This document shows, one piece after another, positions 8,335 through 17,945 of a DNA stretch of 39,980 bases. The stretch spans positions 1 through 39,980 of the forward strand of contig CALIZI010000093.1 of assembly GCA_938028705.1 (NCBI GenBank), given 5' to 3'. The notes under the pieces were generated by a model. That model had not been told where the DNA came from. It made no database searches and saw only the letters and a list, made by a program, of their open reading frames with translations. The first letter of the stretch is position 1. Every line of letters starts with the position of its first letter. This DNA comes from an uncultured Saprospiraceae bacterium (GTDB taxonomy: Bacteria; Bacteroidota; Bacteroidia; Chitinophagales; Saprospiraceae). The position numbers and the translations under genes were made by a program.

Positions 8335-9083
8335 ATTACTTTAAAAAAATAGACCATTATCTACTCCTCAATCACCCGATATTGTGGCGGACGAAAGCGC
8401 ATTACTTTGTATTGTTTTCTTTGATATTGGGCAATATAGGGATAGTCATTGTCTCTAATTTGTTCTTAAAATTAGGCATTGATATAGGCTATGTTTGTAT
8501 TTTAGGAACAGTATTGCTTACGTTTGCCACCTTGATATGGGCAGTCTCCCAATCCATAATTAAAATAAAAACTTATCGGTTTTGGGATGAAGTCAAGACC
8601 TTTGGCGTGTATATATTTTGTGCCATTTTGTTGTATATCAATTTGGTGGTGCTAATTGGTTTTCCTTTTGTGGATAAGTTTTTTATGAGGTGGTCTATGT
8701 GGATAATATTCTTTTCTGTATTTTTTGTGAGTACATCGGTTTATGCCATAGCACATACCAATCTTCTGATAGTACCCGCAACTCTGCTTTTGCATATCGT
8801 TTTATTCCCTCTTTATTTCCTTACACAAGGAATTTTGCATTTTGCCATATTATTTTTGTTTATACCTATACTTATTTTTACACCCGAAAACGGCAGGGGG
8901 TACAAACTCGCACGTTTTTTTGCCATACCTTATATTCCTTTAGGTGTGCTTGCAGCTGCTACAATACTCTTTATTAATTTCAATTGGTCACCCATATTCT
9001 GGTATCCGGTATTTTTCATAGCGATTGTGCTGACTGTTCTTCTTGGTGCTTTATTGGTAAAGGGAAATTTTAGACCCGTTTAA
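8331..9083 (+). CDS. 8-TM membrane protein MP3, short paralogue
   Basis: A 250-residue, very hydrophobic protein with about eight membrane segments and the shared N-terminus KKIDHYLLLNHPILWRT. It keeps the WDEV motif after segment 2 seen in MP2 (RFWDEVKTF versus NFWDEVLTF) but lacks the ~100-residue soluble segment that MP1 and MP2 carry between segments 3 and 4. It is the last gene of the operon and starts inside the MP2 stop. The loss of the loop suggests the three subunits are not interchangeable: MP1 and MP2 have an extracytoplasmic or cytoplasmic domain and MP3 is a bare membrane unit. Confidence 0.85.
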   Translation: MNYFKKIDHYLLLNHPILWRTKAHYFVLFSLILGNIGIVIVSNLFLKLGIDIGYVCILGTVLLTFATLIWAVSQSIIKIKTYRFWDEVKTFGVYIFCAILLYINLVVLIGFPFVDKFFMRWSMWIIFFSVFFVSTSVYAIAHTNLLIVPATLLLHIVLFPLYFLTQGILHFAILFLFIPILIFTPENGRGYKLARFFAIPYIPLGVLAAATILFINFNWSPIFWYPVFFIAIVLTVLLGALLVKGNFRPV

Positions 9084-9089
9084 ATTAAT

Positions 9090-9298
9090 GGTCTCACTGA
9101 AATATAGTTATTCTTTTATTTATTTTAAATATTATTATTTATAAATAATTTATTTTTAAAAATAAAAATATTATAAAAAAATAATTTTTAATTAAAAAAT
9201 ATATATTTTATTATCTATTCAAATTATGATAATGATTAATTTATGAAAAATATAAAACCATGAACCATGAACTAATAACCATATATTTCAATGAGACC
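9090..9298. repeat. AT-rich MITE-like element with 17-bp inverted ends
   Basis: ggtctcactgaaatata at 9090-9106 pairs with tatatttcaatgagacc at 9282-9298 with one mismatch. The 209-bp interior is almost pure A+T with an accatgaaccatgaac word near 9257. It fills the gap between the convergent ABC operon and GH5 gene and may also end transcription there. Confidence 0.7.
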
Positions 9299-9357
9299 AA
9301 ATACAACTAAAAAAATATAATGCATAAGCTGTATGGATATTTGGTCTTTGTTTCATA

Positions 9358-10983
9358 TTAATGTGTAATGATGAATTTTTGTGTTTCCGGTAGCCAATGC
9401 TGTCCTGCAAATCTTATAAAATAATTGCCTGAAGGTAAATGGTCTGTTGGGTACGTGATAATGTTGATGCCTTTGTACAGATGATGCTCTGCCTGCCGGA
9501 CGACCTGCCCGAAAATATTGACCACTTCGATAGTTGCCTTAGCAGATGCTTCGGCGCGTAATCTGATATTCACCAATTGAGTAGCCCTCACCGGATTGGG
9601 ATAAATTTCGACCACATCCTCTTCATGGCACGAAGATTTTACATGTATAATATCGAAATACTTGTAAGAGCCATTTAGGTTGACAGCTTTAAGCCGATAA
9701 TAATTTTGCTCACCGAAAGTCTTATCCGTAAATGTATAATCCGTCCGTTCCGGTGTATCGCCCACAGCCGCTATACGACCAATAGATTTAAAATTATACG
9801 CATTCGTACTTCTTTGAATGTCAAAGTAATCGACCTGATTTTCACGCTCCGTAGTCCAATTCAGGCGAATAGTACAGTCTTCTTCTTTTCCTTCAAAATC
9901 AACAAAGTCCAAAGGCAGTGCAATATTGCAGGCTACGCGATATTCCAACTGCATAGCATCCGCAAAACAGGGTATCAGGTTGTTCTGATGTATCGTGCCG
10001 TTTTCAAAAATCCCGAAGGCATCGTGGCTGTTTTTGATGTCCCAATAAATCCATGGGATGCTCAGTTCGTCGGCAACCTCTATCGTAAAATCAATATAAT
10101 TGCAACGACTTTCCGCATCAGCAAACCAACTCACGCCAAACTCTCCCCAATAAATCGGCACATTATAGGCATCCGACCAACTTTTGACCTCTATCAGCGA
10201 ATTTCGCAAGTCATCGGCTTCGGCGGTATCAGCCGAAAAAGTAATACCCGGCGGAATATAGGGATAGTGCCAACTCATGCCCTGATGTGTAAAATCAAAA
10301 GGTGCGTAAGAGTGAAAGGTGTAAATGATATTATCGTCATCGTAGGGCATCGTTTGTACCAAACTCCAAGGGGCATTCCACCAATTCGCGCCTACGATAA
10401 GTGTACGCTCGGTATCGTAAGTTCTGATGGTATCAATGATGGCTTGTTGTACCGTTCTCAGGTTTTCATTGCTGATTTCATAGGTCGGTTCGTTTCTCAA
10501 TTCAAAGAAATACCTGTCGTGCGGGAGGTCGGCGTAGAGTTGGGTGAGGAACTTCCATTGTCCGCAGATACGCGGGATTTCCGCTTCAAAATTAGCATCG
10601 GTGAGTGCCTTGCCATGATGATTGACCAAAATGACGGTCATATCGCACTCGTCCGCCACAGGTATGACCTTTGAGTCAATTAAATCAAAAGGGGCTTGTC
10701 CGACTACCTGATTATAAGGCGGATTTTCGTCAATAATCCATTCGTATAGCACAGGTACACGCACAGTTTGAAAGCCCAATTGAGCAAACAACTGCATGTT
10801 GTCCACAGTGTAGGCGTTTGGGTCAGGGTAGTTAGCACCAAGCCAACCTGCTTCCAGCCATCCGGCAAGGTTGTAGCCTTTTTGAATCTTGTCAATTCTT
10901 TCCCATCCAGTAGCATGAGCAGGGGTATTCAGCATAAGAGCTATGACAAATACCGCTGATAAAATTTGCAATTTGTTTTTCAT
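9358..10983 (-). CDS. Secreted GH5-family glycoside hydrolase with T9SS sorting domain
   Basis: A 541-residue protein with a signal peptide (residues ~1-25, ending PAHA). Residues ~30-350 form a GH5-type (cellulase-like) barrel. The proposed acid/base is Glu165 in FFELRNEPTY, and the nucleophile is Glu281 in IYWGEFGVS. FHSY near 223-226 and the VNHHG motif near 120 fit the same fold. A fibronectin-III-like domain follows (~358-445), then a type A T9SS sorting domain (~465-541, EIYPNPVRATQLVNI...). It should be released or anchored outside the cell to cut beta-linked polysaccharides. The exact substrate cannot be read from the sequence. I chose ATG 10983 over a TTG seven codons upstream because the signal peptide begins there. 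Confidence 0.9.
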   Translation of the reverse strand: MKNKLQILSAVFVIALMLNTPAHATGWERIDKIQKGYNLAGWLEAGWLGANYPDPNAYTVDNMQLFAQLGFQTVRVPVLYEWIIDENPPYNQVVGQAPFDLIDSKVIPVADECDMTVILVNHHGKALTDANFEAEIPRICGQWKFLTQLYADLPHDRYFFELRNEPTYEISNENLRTVQQAIIDTIRTYDTERTLIVGANWWNAPWSLVQTMPYDDDNIIYTFHSYAPFDFTHQGMSWHYPYIPPGITFSADTAEADDLRNSLIEVKSWSDAYNVPIYWGEFGVSWFADAESRCNYIDFTIEVADELSIPWIYWDIKNSHDAFGIFENGTIHQNNLIPCFADAMQLEYRVACNIALPLDFVDFEGKEEDCTIRLNWTTERENQVDYFDIQRSTNAYNFKSIGRIAAVGDTPERTDYTFTDKTFGEQNYYRLKAVNLNGSYKYFDIIHVKSSCHEEDVVEIYPNPVRATQLVNIRLRAEASAKATIEVVNIFGQVVRQAEHHLYKGINIITYPTDHLPSGNYFIRFAGQHWLPETQKFIITH

Positions 10984-11121
10984 GATAATTTGTTTTTGTT
11001 GCAACCATTCAACGGTCTGACCGCTGTGGTTACTTGTTTAATAAATACTGTTTATGTCGCTTTACGTAATAGCCTATATCAAATGTGTGGACATAGCAAT
11101 GACACCCTCACGTTATGCGTG

Positions 11122-11171
11122 AAGTCTGCCCGCCGGACAACTGTTAGTGTCCGGCGGGTGTTTGCAGACTT
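11122..11171. repeat. GC-rich hairpin between the LRR and GH5 genes
   Basis: An 11-bp perfect GC-rich stem (cccgccggaca at 11129-11139 with tgtccggcggg at 11148-11158) lies inside an outer 7-bp stem (aagtctg at 11122-11128 with cagactt at 11165-11171). A smaller hairpin, ttcccgaacgggaa, lies at 11208-11221. This stretch is clearly richer in G+C than the other spacers. There is no T-tract, so a REP-type or regulatory role is as likely as termination. Confidence 0.7.
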
Positions 11172-11254
11172 ATCTTTCGGGTTCTTTTTGATTGGATTTC
11201 GAGTGTGTTCCCGAACGGGAATTTTACCCAAGTAGAGAAATAGTGCTTATTTGT

Positions 11255-14200
11255 TTAGATTATGATTTTGAGCGTTTCATATCCAATACAGCCATCGGAT
11301 TCATATAGGATATGGATGAAATAAATACCTCCCAACAGATTACTTTTATCTATTTCAATCTGGTGTTCTCCTGCACCGGTTCTTGTATGAATCGTGTATA
11401 TTTGTTCTCCGTTTATATTATACAAACTAATATTAACTGTACCATGTTTCTTCAATTGATAGACTAAACGCAGGTTGCTTTTGGGTGAATTGATGAAGCT
11501 TTTTAAGAAGTCATTGGGGCAGGATATCCGGTTAGTATTACAAGTACTCGTAGCACAGAAGTATTCCCATGTAGCATTGAAGTTGTTGCCGTCACTAATG
11601 CTCTTGTTAGTATTAGAGCTTGGATTTAATTGATTGCATAAGGCTGATAAATTATTATAACATCCTGTTAGTTGGTTATTATTTATTTCCAACCATTTCA
11701 AATTCATCAAGTTTCCAATTTCCGGTGGAATACTACTATTTATATTGTTGTAGGACAATGACAAATACATTAAACGTGTCAAGTTTCCAATTTCTGGTGG
11801 AATACTGCCACTGAGGTTATTGGAAGATAAGTTTAAATATATTAACCGATTTAAATTTTCAAATTCTGGTGGAATGCTAGCACTAAGGTCATTATGGGAT
11901 AAGTCCAGATATACTAAATCCTTAAAATTTCCAAGTTCCGATGGAATATTAGCACTTAGGTTATTATAGGATAAGTTCAGGTTTATCAAATAACCTAAAT
12001 TTCTAAGCTCCGGTGGAATACTGCCGCTCAGATTATTGGACGACAAATTTAAATTTTCTAAATGATTTAAATTTCCAATCTCTGGCGGAATACTGCCATA
12101 TAGATTATTTCCACCTACGGTGGGTGAACTTAAATGACAATCATTATTTCCACTCATATCAATACAAGTCACATGTCCGTCTGCGTCAGTCGTCACACCA
12201 TACCATGTGCCAATATCTGTACCTGCGGGTATGGTGAGATTTGCGATAAATTCCGCTTCTGTGAGCCAACCGGTATTATTTATCCAGTTATCTCCGTCGG
12301 TGCTAAGGTAGAGGGCGCGTAGGGCGGTGTAGCCTTGTTCCTGACATGGTGAAGGCGTTATATCAACACTATACAAATGAGTCGGGCATTCTTCGGGTAG
12401 CCGTATCCATACTTCAAAAGTATAGTCGGGTAAGGGATAACTCACACTTTCCGTTGTCGGTGGCATATAGCTTAACCCTCCGTCGAGTGAAATTTCCACC
12501 GCTTCCGAAAGTGGTGCTTCTTCAAAATCAATATGAATTTGATTATTTTCAATACTGACTTCTACGGGTGTAAATGCCCAAGTTATACCAAAATCAATAG
12601 TCATAATTGAGTCCGCACCGTCACTTACAGTTACGTTATAACCACCGATGTCTAAGCTGTCAATGGATGTAGTAGTTGCTCCGGTACTCCATACACAACC
12701 GTAATCAGGTGTGTTCGCTACATAAATTTCCGCTGTACCTTTTTCATCACAATAAACATGATTAAGCCCTAAAGATATAGGCGCATCAATAGGACCATGC
12801 AAGCTGGAGCCGCCTACTGAAGTAAGTTCACCCATAGCTGACATCATATAACCGCCTTCGATATTTATGGGAGGACCAATAAGCGGTATTTCGTCAGGCA
12901 TCACCACTACACTGTTTATATCGTTAGGTATCACCTTTAAATAAAAGATAGGACCGTCAATTATTTGCTCTATTGTATCTGTTCGCGTAAGGGCAATGCC
13001 TATCTTTCCTAAAGTATCTTTATAAATAAATGCATGAGGATGAAGTGATGAACCAGTGGTATCTACTTGAATGTTGGCACTATCATACTCAATATCACTA
13101 AGGTCTATTGTCGTACTTATACCATGTGTACTGATAGGTGTATCTGATACTATACCTACACCAATACGAATTTCTCCGGTAGTGATGTCCACCTCAAATG
13201 TTTCTGCTACAAACATCGCATCAGTTGATTCATAGACATACGGATTACTGCCGTAAGTTTCGCCATAGTTGAGTTCGAGTATATCGAAATCCACCATATC
13301 AACAACACCATCTCCACTGGCATCTTGGTGTTTGCTATTTACATCATTTACCCAATGATCCCAATCCGGACAGGCTTGTGGTGTCCATTCAGTTGTTGCA
13401 CTTAAGCGGGCAGGTCCTGTATGACCATAAGCTGCTCCCCAATACAACAAATCTTTTCCGTCTGCAATAGCATCATTATCAAAATTACCGGGAAGTACCA
13501 AGTCGGTATTATCACAAACAACCACGCCACCGGCACAAAAGTCTTCCCATGAAGCGTCAAAGTTGTTGCCGTCGGAGATGTATTGATTGGTGCTGTTAGT
13601 AAGTTGTGCACATAATGAAGACAAATTGGAATCATAACAACCTGTGAGGTCATTATTATACAAACGCAGATTTGTTAAATTCGGTAAATCACCGATTTCC
13701 GGTGGAATATTACCGATAAGTTGGTTCTTGTATAGCAGCAATTTTGTTAGATTAGTCAAATTACCAAGTTGAGGAGGAATATTACCAGAAAGTTGATTAT
13801 TCGATAACCGTAATTCAATCAAATTAACTAAGTTGCCTATTTCTGGAGGAATGCCATTACTCAATTGATTATAACTCAAATCCACATAAGTCAAATTATC
13901 TAAATTACCTAATTCAAGCGGAATACTACCAGTCAAGTTATTGGAATTTAAATATAAATTAGTCAGACTACTTAAATTGCCTAATTCCGGGGGAATACTG
14001 CCACTTAGTTGATTGTCATTCAAATACAAACTTTCCAAATTACTTAAATTGCCTAATTCCGAAGGAATATCACCACTTAGTTGATTATCTCTCAACCACA
14101 ATTGTTCTAAGTTACTTAACTGACCTAACTCTGGGGGAATGTTGCCACTTAGCTCATTGATATCCAAAGCCAAGAGTTCCAAATCACCTAAATTTCCTAT

Positions 14201-17200
14201 TTCCGGAGGGATAATACCCGTTAGATGGTTGCCATACAAAAACAACTCCTTCAAATTACTTAAATTGCCTAATTCCGAAGGGATAGTGCCACTTAGCTCA
14301 TTGCTTTGCAAAGCTATTTTTGTCACGCAGTCATCTACATTAGTTGTCACACCATACCATGTACCTACGTCCGCCCCCACAGGCATGGTAGGATTTGCTG
14401 CAAAGAAAGCAGAGTTAGGCCAATTTGTATTATTCGTCCAGTTATCACCATCGGTGCTGAGGTATAGGGCGCGTAGGGCGGTGTAGTCTTGGGCTTGACA
14501 TTCACTGATACAAGCATCTACACCATTAGCACAGAAGTCTTCCCATGTGGCATCGAAGTTGTTGCCGTTGGAAATATCTGCATTACCCTCAAAATATTCG
14601 TGGGTAAGTTGACTGCATAGTGCTGATAAATTGGCATCGTAACATCCACTTAACTGATTATCATTGACCTCTAATAATATCAAATCAGGAAAATTTCCGA
14701 ACTCTGGAAGAATACTTCCGGTGAGTAGATTGTCGGACATAGACAACTCTGCCAAATTCGTTAAGTTCCCAAATTCAATAGGAATATTGCCGATGAGTTG
14801 GTTGTCACCCAAATACAGATGTGTCAGATTAATCAAACCTCCAAGTTCGATAGGAATATCACCGCTGAATTGGTTAGCGTTTAAGCCCAGTACCGTCAAA
14901 TTGGTTAAATTACCAAATTCAATAGGAATACTACCGCTTAGGTTGTTATTACCTATTGATAAATGCCCCAAATTCGTTAAATCAAAAAGTTGGATAGGAA
15001 TATTTCCTGTGAGTAGATTGTCAGCCAAATTCAAGCCTGTCAAATTTATTAAATTACCAAATTCGACAGGAATACTGCCAATGAGTTGATTACCACCTAA
15101 TTTCAAAGATATCAAATTCGTTAAATTACCAAATTCGGGAGGAATATTACCACTGAGTTGATTGCCGTCCAATTCTAACCATTCCAAGTTTGTCAAATTT
15201 CCAAATTCGGGAGGAATATTTCCACTGAGTTGATTGCCTGTCAAGTCTAATGTTTTCAAACTTGTCAAATTCTCAAATTCGGAAGGAATAATACCGGTAA
15301 GTCCATTCCACTCGAAGTTCATGCCTGTCAAATTGATTAAATTGCCGAGTTCAGGTGGAATATTGCCAGTTAGTTGATTTAATACTAAGCCCAACTCTAC
15401 CAAATTCTCTAAATTACCAAGTTCGGGCGGAATACTGCCTCCTAATGGATTACCATTCAAATACAAATGAGTCAAATTGATTAAACTTCCAAGTTCGGGA
15501 GGAATACCGCCATTCAGTTGATTGTCATGCAAATTTAAATAAGTCAGACCCATCAAATTCTCAAATTGAGTAGGAATACTGCCGATGAGTTGATTCTCGC
15601 CCAAATCCAAGCTCTCCAAATTTGTTAAGCTCCCAAGTTCCGGTGGAATATTGCCATTTAGTTGATTTCCTACCAAACGTAAACTAATCAAACTCGTTAA
15701 ATTTCCAAGTTCCGGTGGAATACTACCATTGAGGTCATTGCCCACCAAATCCAACCTCTCCAAATTCATTAAATTCCCAAGTTCGGGCGGAATATCGCCA
15801 ATGAGTTGTTGATTAAGGCTCAAAGACAATGTAGTTAACTGCGTTAAACTCCCAAGTTCTGGTGGAATATTACCAATGAGATTATTCCCTCCGGTGTCCC
15901 AATCGCTTAGGTGATAGTGAGGTGCTCCGTCCATATCAATGGCAGTTACGCACCCGTCCGCATTAGTAGTCACACCATACCATGTGCTTACGTCCGTACC
16001 TGTGGGCATGGTAGGATTTGCCATGAACTCTGCCGCAGTCAGCCAGCCGTCATTATTGGTCCAGTTATCACCACCAGTGCTGAGGTAGAGGGCGCGAAGG
16101 GCGAGGTAGTCTTGTTGTTTACAGAGATTACAGGCATCTATACCATTAGCACAAAAGTCTTCCCAAGTGGCATCGAAGTTATTGTCGTTGGAGATTAATT
16201 CATTGCTAATAGAGTCTAATTGATTACAGAAATTTGATAAGTTGGAATCGTAACAGCCACTTAATTGATTGGAGACTAATCGTAGATGTGTTAAATTACT
16301 TAAACTACTTAACTCCAAAGGAATACTGCCGATAAGTTCATTAAAAGCCAAATCCAAATGAGTCAAATTACTTAAATTACCTAATTCCAATGGTATATTG
16401 CCACTTAATCCACTATCCTCCAAAGACAACTCTATCAAATTACTTAAATTACCTAATTCTGGTGGAATACTGCCACCTAGAGGATTAATTCCCAATAGCA
16501 GGCGCTGCAAATTACTTAAATTACCTAATTCCGGTGGAATATTGCCGATGAGTTGATTATTACCCAAACTCAATTCTACCAAATTGTTTAAAGTGCTCAA
16601 TTCTAATGGAATATTACCTGTAAGTTGATTTCGCCCCAAATCCAACATTGTCAGATAACTTAAATTACCTAATTCAACCGGAATATTACCACTTAGTTGA
16701 TTAACACACAAATTCAACACAACTAAATTACTTAGACTACCTAATTCCGGTGGAATATTGCCACTAAGTTGATTTTCGCGCAAACCCAAGGTTGTCAGAT
16801 TACTTAAATCACCTAATTCTGGGGGAATACTACCACTTAGCTGATTTTCCCAGAAGTTCAACTCTGTCAGATTAATTAAATTGCCTAATTCTGGAGGAAT
16901 ACTACCGCTTAGTTGATTATGTTTCAAATCCAACTTTATTAGGTTAGTTAAACTGCCAAGTGCTAGTGGAATACTACCAGTAAGTTCATTATAAGCCAAA
17001 TCCAACTCAATCAAGTCAGTTAAATTACCTAATTCCGGTGGGATACTACCAGTAAGTTGATTATAATGCAAATTCAACTCAGTCAAATTATTTAAACTAC
17101 CCAATTCTGGCGGAATACTCCCTGTGAGTTGAGCATTAGACAAATTCAACTCAATCAAATTACTTAAATCACCTAACTCCGAGGGGATACTACCTAACTG

Positions 17201-17533
17201 ATTCTCATACAATCTTAAATGAGTCAAATTACTTAAATTGCCTAATTCCGGTGGGATATTACCGCTTAAATTATTTTGCTGTAAGTATAAGTATATCACA
17301 CACCCACTCGCGTCAGTCGTCACACCATGCCAGATACCTAAGTCTGTACTTGCGGGCATGGTGGGGTTTGCATCAAAGAAAACTGAATCGGGCCAATTTG
17401 TATTATATGACCAATTATCTCCGCTGGTGCTGAGGTAGAGGGCGCGTAAGGCGATGTAATCTTGTTCCTGACATTGAGCATGAAGTTGGACAGCTATCAG
17501 GCAAAATAATAAGGTTTGAATTAAAGCTTTCAT
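11255..17533 (-). CDS. Giant T9SS-secreted leucine-rich-repeat surface protein
   Basis: A 2092-residue exported protein (signal peptide 1-19, ending LHAQ). It has four LRR blocks, each starting with a cap of the form QEQDY-x-ALRALYLST-x-GDNW...GTWYGVTT and ending with GCYD-x-NLS...NNFDATWEDFCA. The repeats are 24 residues long (L-x-L-x-x-NQLSGNIPPELGNL). I count 14, 17, 9 and 6, total 46. Between blocks 3 and 4 (roughly 1344-1700) lie a dockerin-like module with the same insert as the 1886 protein, a cohesin-like domain and a SprB-like repeat (CVWSTGATTTSIDSLDIGGY). A T9SS sorting domain ends the protein (~2005-2092), so it is a likely surface adhesin or recognition protein. The 72-bp coding repeats are nearly identical and could change number by recombination. 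It is divergent from A2. Confidence 0.92.
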   Translation of the reverse strand: MKALIQTLLFCLIAVQLHAQCQEQDYIALRALYLSTSGDNWSYNTNWPDSVFFDANPTMPASTDLGIWHGVTTDASGCVIYLYLQQNNLSGNIPPELGNLSNLTHLRLYENQLGSIPSELGDLSNLIELNLSNAQLTGSIPPELGSLNNLTELNLHYNQLTGSIPPELGNLTDLIELDLAYNELTGSIPLALGSLTNLIKLDLKHNQLSGSIPPELGNLINLTELNFWENQLSGSIPPELGDLSNLTTLGLRENQLSGNIPPELGSLSNLVVLNLCVNQLSGNIPVELGNLSYLTMLDLGRNQLTGNIPLELSTLNNLVELSLGNNQLIGNIPPELGNLSNLQRLLLGINPLGGSIPPELGNLSNLIELSLEDSGLSGNIPLELGNLSNLTHLDLAFNELIGSIPLELSSLSNLTHLRLVSNQLSGCYDSNLSNFCNQLDSISNELISNDNNFDATWEDFCANGIDACNLCKQQDYLALRALYLSTGGDNWTNNDGWLTAAEFMANPTMPTGTDVSTWYGVTTNADGCVTAIDMDGAPHYHLSDWDTGGNNLIGNIPPELGSLTQLTTLSLSLNQQLIGDIPPELGNLMNLERLDLVGNDLNGSIPPELGNLTSLISLRLVGNQLNGNIPPELGSLTNLESLDLGENQLIGSIPTQFENLMGLTYLNLHDNQLNGGIPPELGSLINLTHLYLNGNPLGGSIPPELGNLENLVELGLVLNQLTGNIPPELGNLINLTGMNFEWNGLTGIIPSEFENLTSLKTLDLTGNQLSGNIPPEFGNLTNLEWLELDGNQLSGNIPPEFGNLTNLISLKLGGNQLIGSIPVEFGNLINLTGLNLADNLLTGNIPIQLFDLTNLGHLSIGNNNLSGSIPIEFGNLTNLTVLGLNANQFSGDIPIELGGLINLTHLYLGDNQLIGNIPIEFGNLTNLAELSMSDNLLTGSILPEFGNFPDLILLEVNDNQLSGCYDANLSALCSQLTHEYFEGNADISNGNNFDATWEDFCANGVDACISECQAQDYTALRALYLSTDGDNWTNNTNWPNSAFFAANPTMPVGADVGTWYGVTTNVDDCVTKIALQSNELSGTIPSELGNLSNLKELFLYGNHLTGIIPPEIGNLGDLELLALDINELSGNIPPELGQLSNLEQLWLRDNQLSGDIPSELGNLSNLESLYLNDNQLSGSIPPELGNLSSLTNLYLNSNNLTGSIPLELGNLDNLTYVDLSYNQLSNGIPPEIGNLVNLIELRLSNNQLSGNIPPQLGNLTNLTKLLLYKNQLIGNIPPEIGDLPNLTNLRLYNNDLTGCYDSNLSSLCAQLTNSTNQYISDGNNFDASWEDFCAGGVVVCDNTDLVLPGNFDNDAIADGKDLLYWGAAYGHTGPARLSATTEWTPQACPDWDHWVNDVNSKHQDASGDGVVDMVDFDILELNYGETYGSNPYVYESTDAMFVAETFEVDITTGEIRIGVGIVSDTPISTHGISTTIDLSDIEYDSANIQVDTTGSSLHPHAFIYKDTLGKIGIALTRTDTIEQIIDGPIFYLKVIPNDINSVVVMPDEIPLIGPPINIEGGYMMSAMGELTSVGGSSLHGPIDAPISLGLNHVYCDEKGTAEIYVANTPDYGCVWSTGATTTSIDSLDIGGYNVTVSDGADSIMTIDFGITWAFTPVEVSIENNQIHIDFEEAPLSEAVEISLDGGLSYMPPTTESVSYPLPDYTFEVWIRLPEECPTHLYSVDITPSPCQEQGYTALRALYLSTDGDNWINNTGWLTEAEFIANLTIPAGTDIGTWYGVTTDADGHVTCIDMSGNNDCHLSSPTVGGNNLYGSIPPEIGNLNHLENLNLSSNNLSGSIPPELRNLGYLINLNLSYNNLSANIPSELGNFKDLVYLDLSHNDLSASIPPEFENLNRLIYLNLSSNNLSGSIPPEIGNLTRLMYLSLSYNNINSSIPPEIGNLMNLKWLEINNNQLTGCYNNLSALCNQLNPSSNTNKSISDGNNFNATWEYFCATSTCNTNRISCPNDFLKSFINSPKSNLRLVYQLKKHGTVNISLYNINGEQIYTIHTRTGAGEHQIEIDKSNLLGGIYFIHILYESDGCIGYETLKIII

Positions 17534-17945
17534 AATGAAGTGGTTTGGTATTTAAATAATTATAGGCTCCGGCTGAGTTTCCATGATATTTACAAAGATA
17601 AAAACGTATTTTTTTATATATTTGTACTTTTTCATCCATTAACAAAAAAGTATTTTTTTGAAAAAAATCACAAAAGGCTAATAATCAATTATTTACAATT
17701 CATTAAATCAGAATAAAACAAAGAAAATCACTTAATAAATACTGATATAAGACGATGGGGCGATTCTTTTTCGTTTCTTCTTATACTCAATATGGGTTAA
17801 GACCTTTCATCATATTACAAATGTATAGGCTTATTTTTTTATAATTTTATACAATAATATTAATTAACAAAATACATGATTATTAAATTTACTTTATTAA
17901 ATGTTGATAAATAATATTTTATATTTTTAAACAATAAAATAGAAC
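17534..17945. other. Divergent promoter region between the LRR gene and A2
   Basis: A 412-bp AT-rich spacer without an open frame of note. It carries a minus-strand TATCTTTG box (17593-17600) and a plus-strand TATATTTG word (17617-17624). Nothing else is recognised. Confidence 0.6.
17593..17600 (-). promoter_or_regulatory. Putative -7 box of the LRR gene
   Basis: Read on the minus strand this is TATCTTTG, a match to TAnnTTTG, about 60 bp before the LRR start codon. No clear -33 element is seen. Confidence 0.4.

Noticed and set aside
9706-10674. 322-codon plus-strand frame opposite the GH5 gene
   Set aside because: It is antisense to a well-supported enzyme with catalytic motifs and has no recognisable features of its own.
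10966-11235. 89-codon plus-strand frame over the GC-rich hairpin
   Set aside because: It overlaps the GH5 start and reads through both hairpins. I see no recognisable domain or start signal.
13650-17280. Dense tandem DNA repeats that resemble a repeat array or CRISPR
   Set aside because: The 72-bp period is the coding of 24-residue leucine-rich repeats in one long open frame. There are no unique spacers between identical short repeats.
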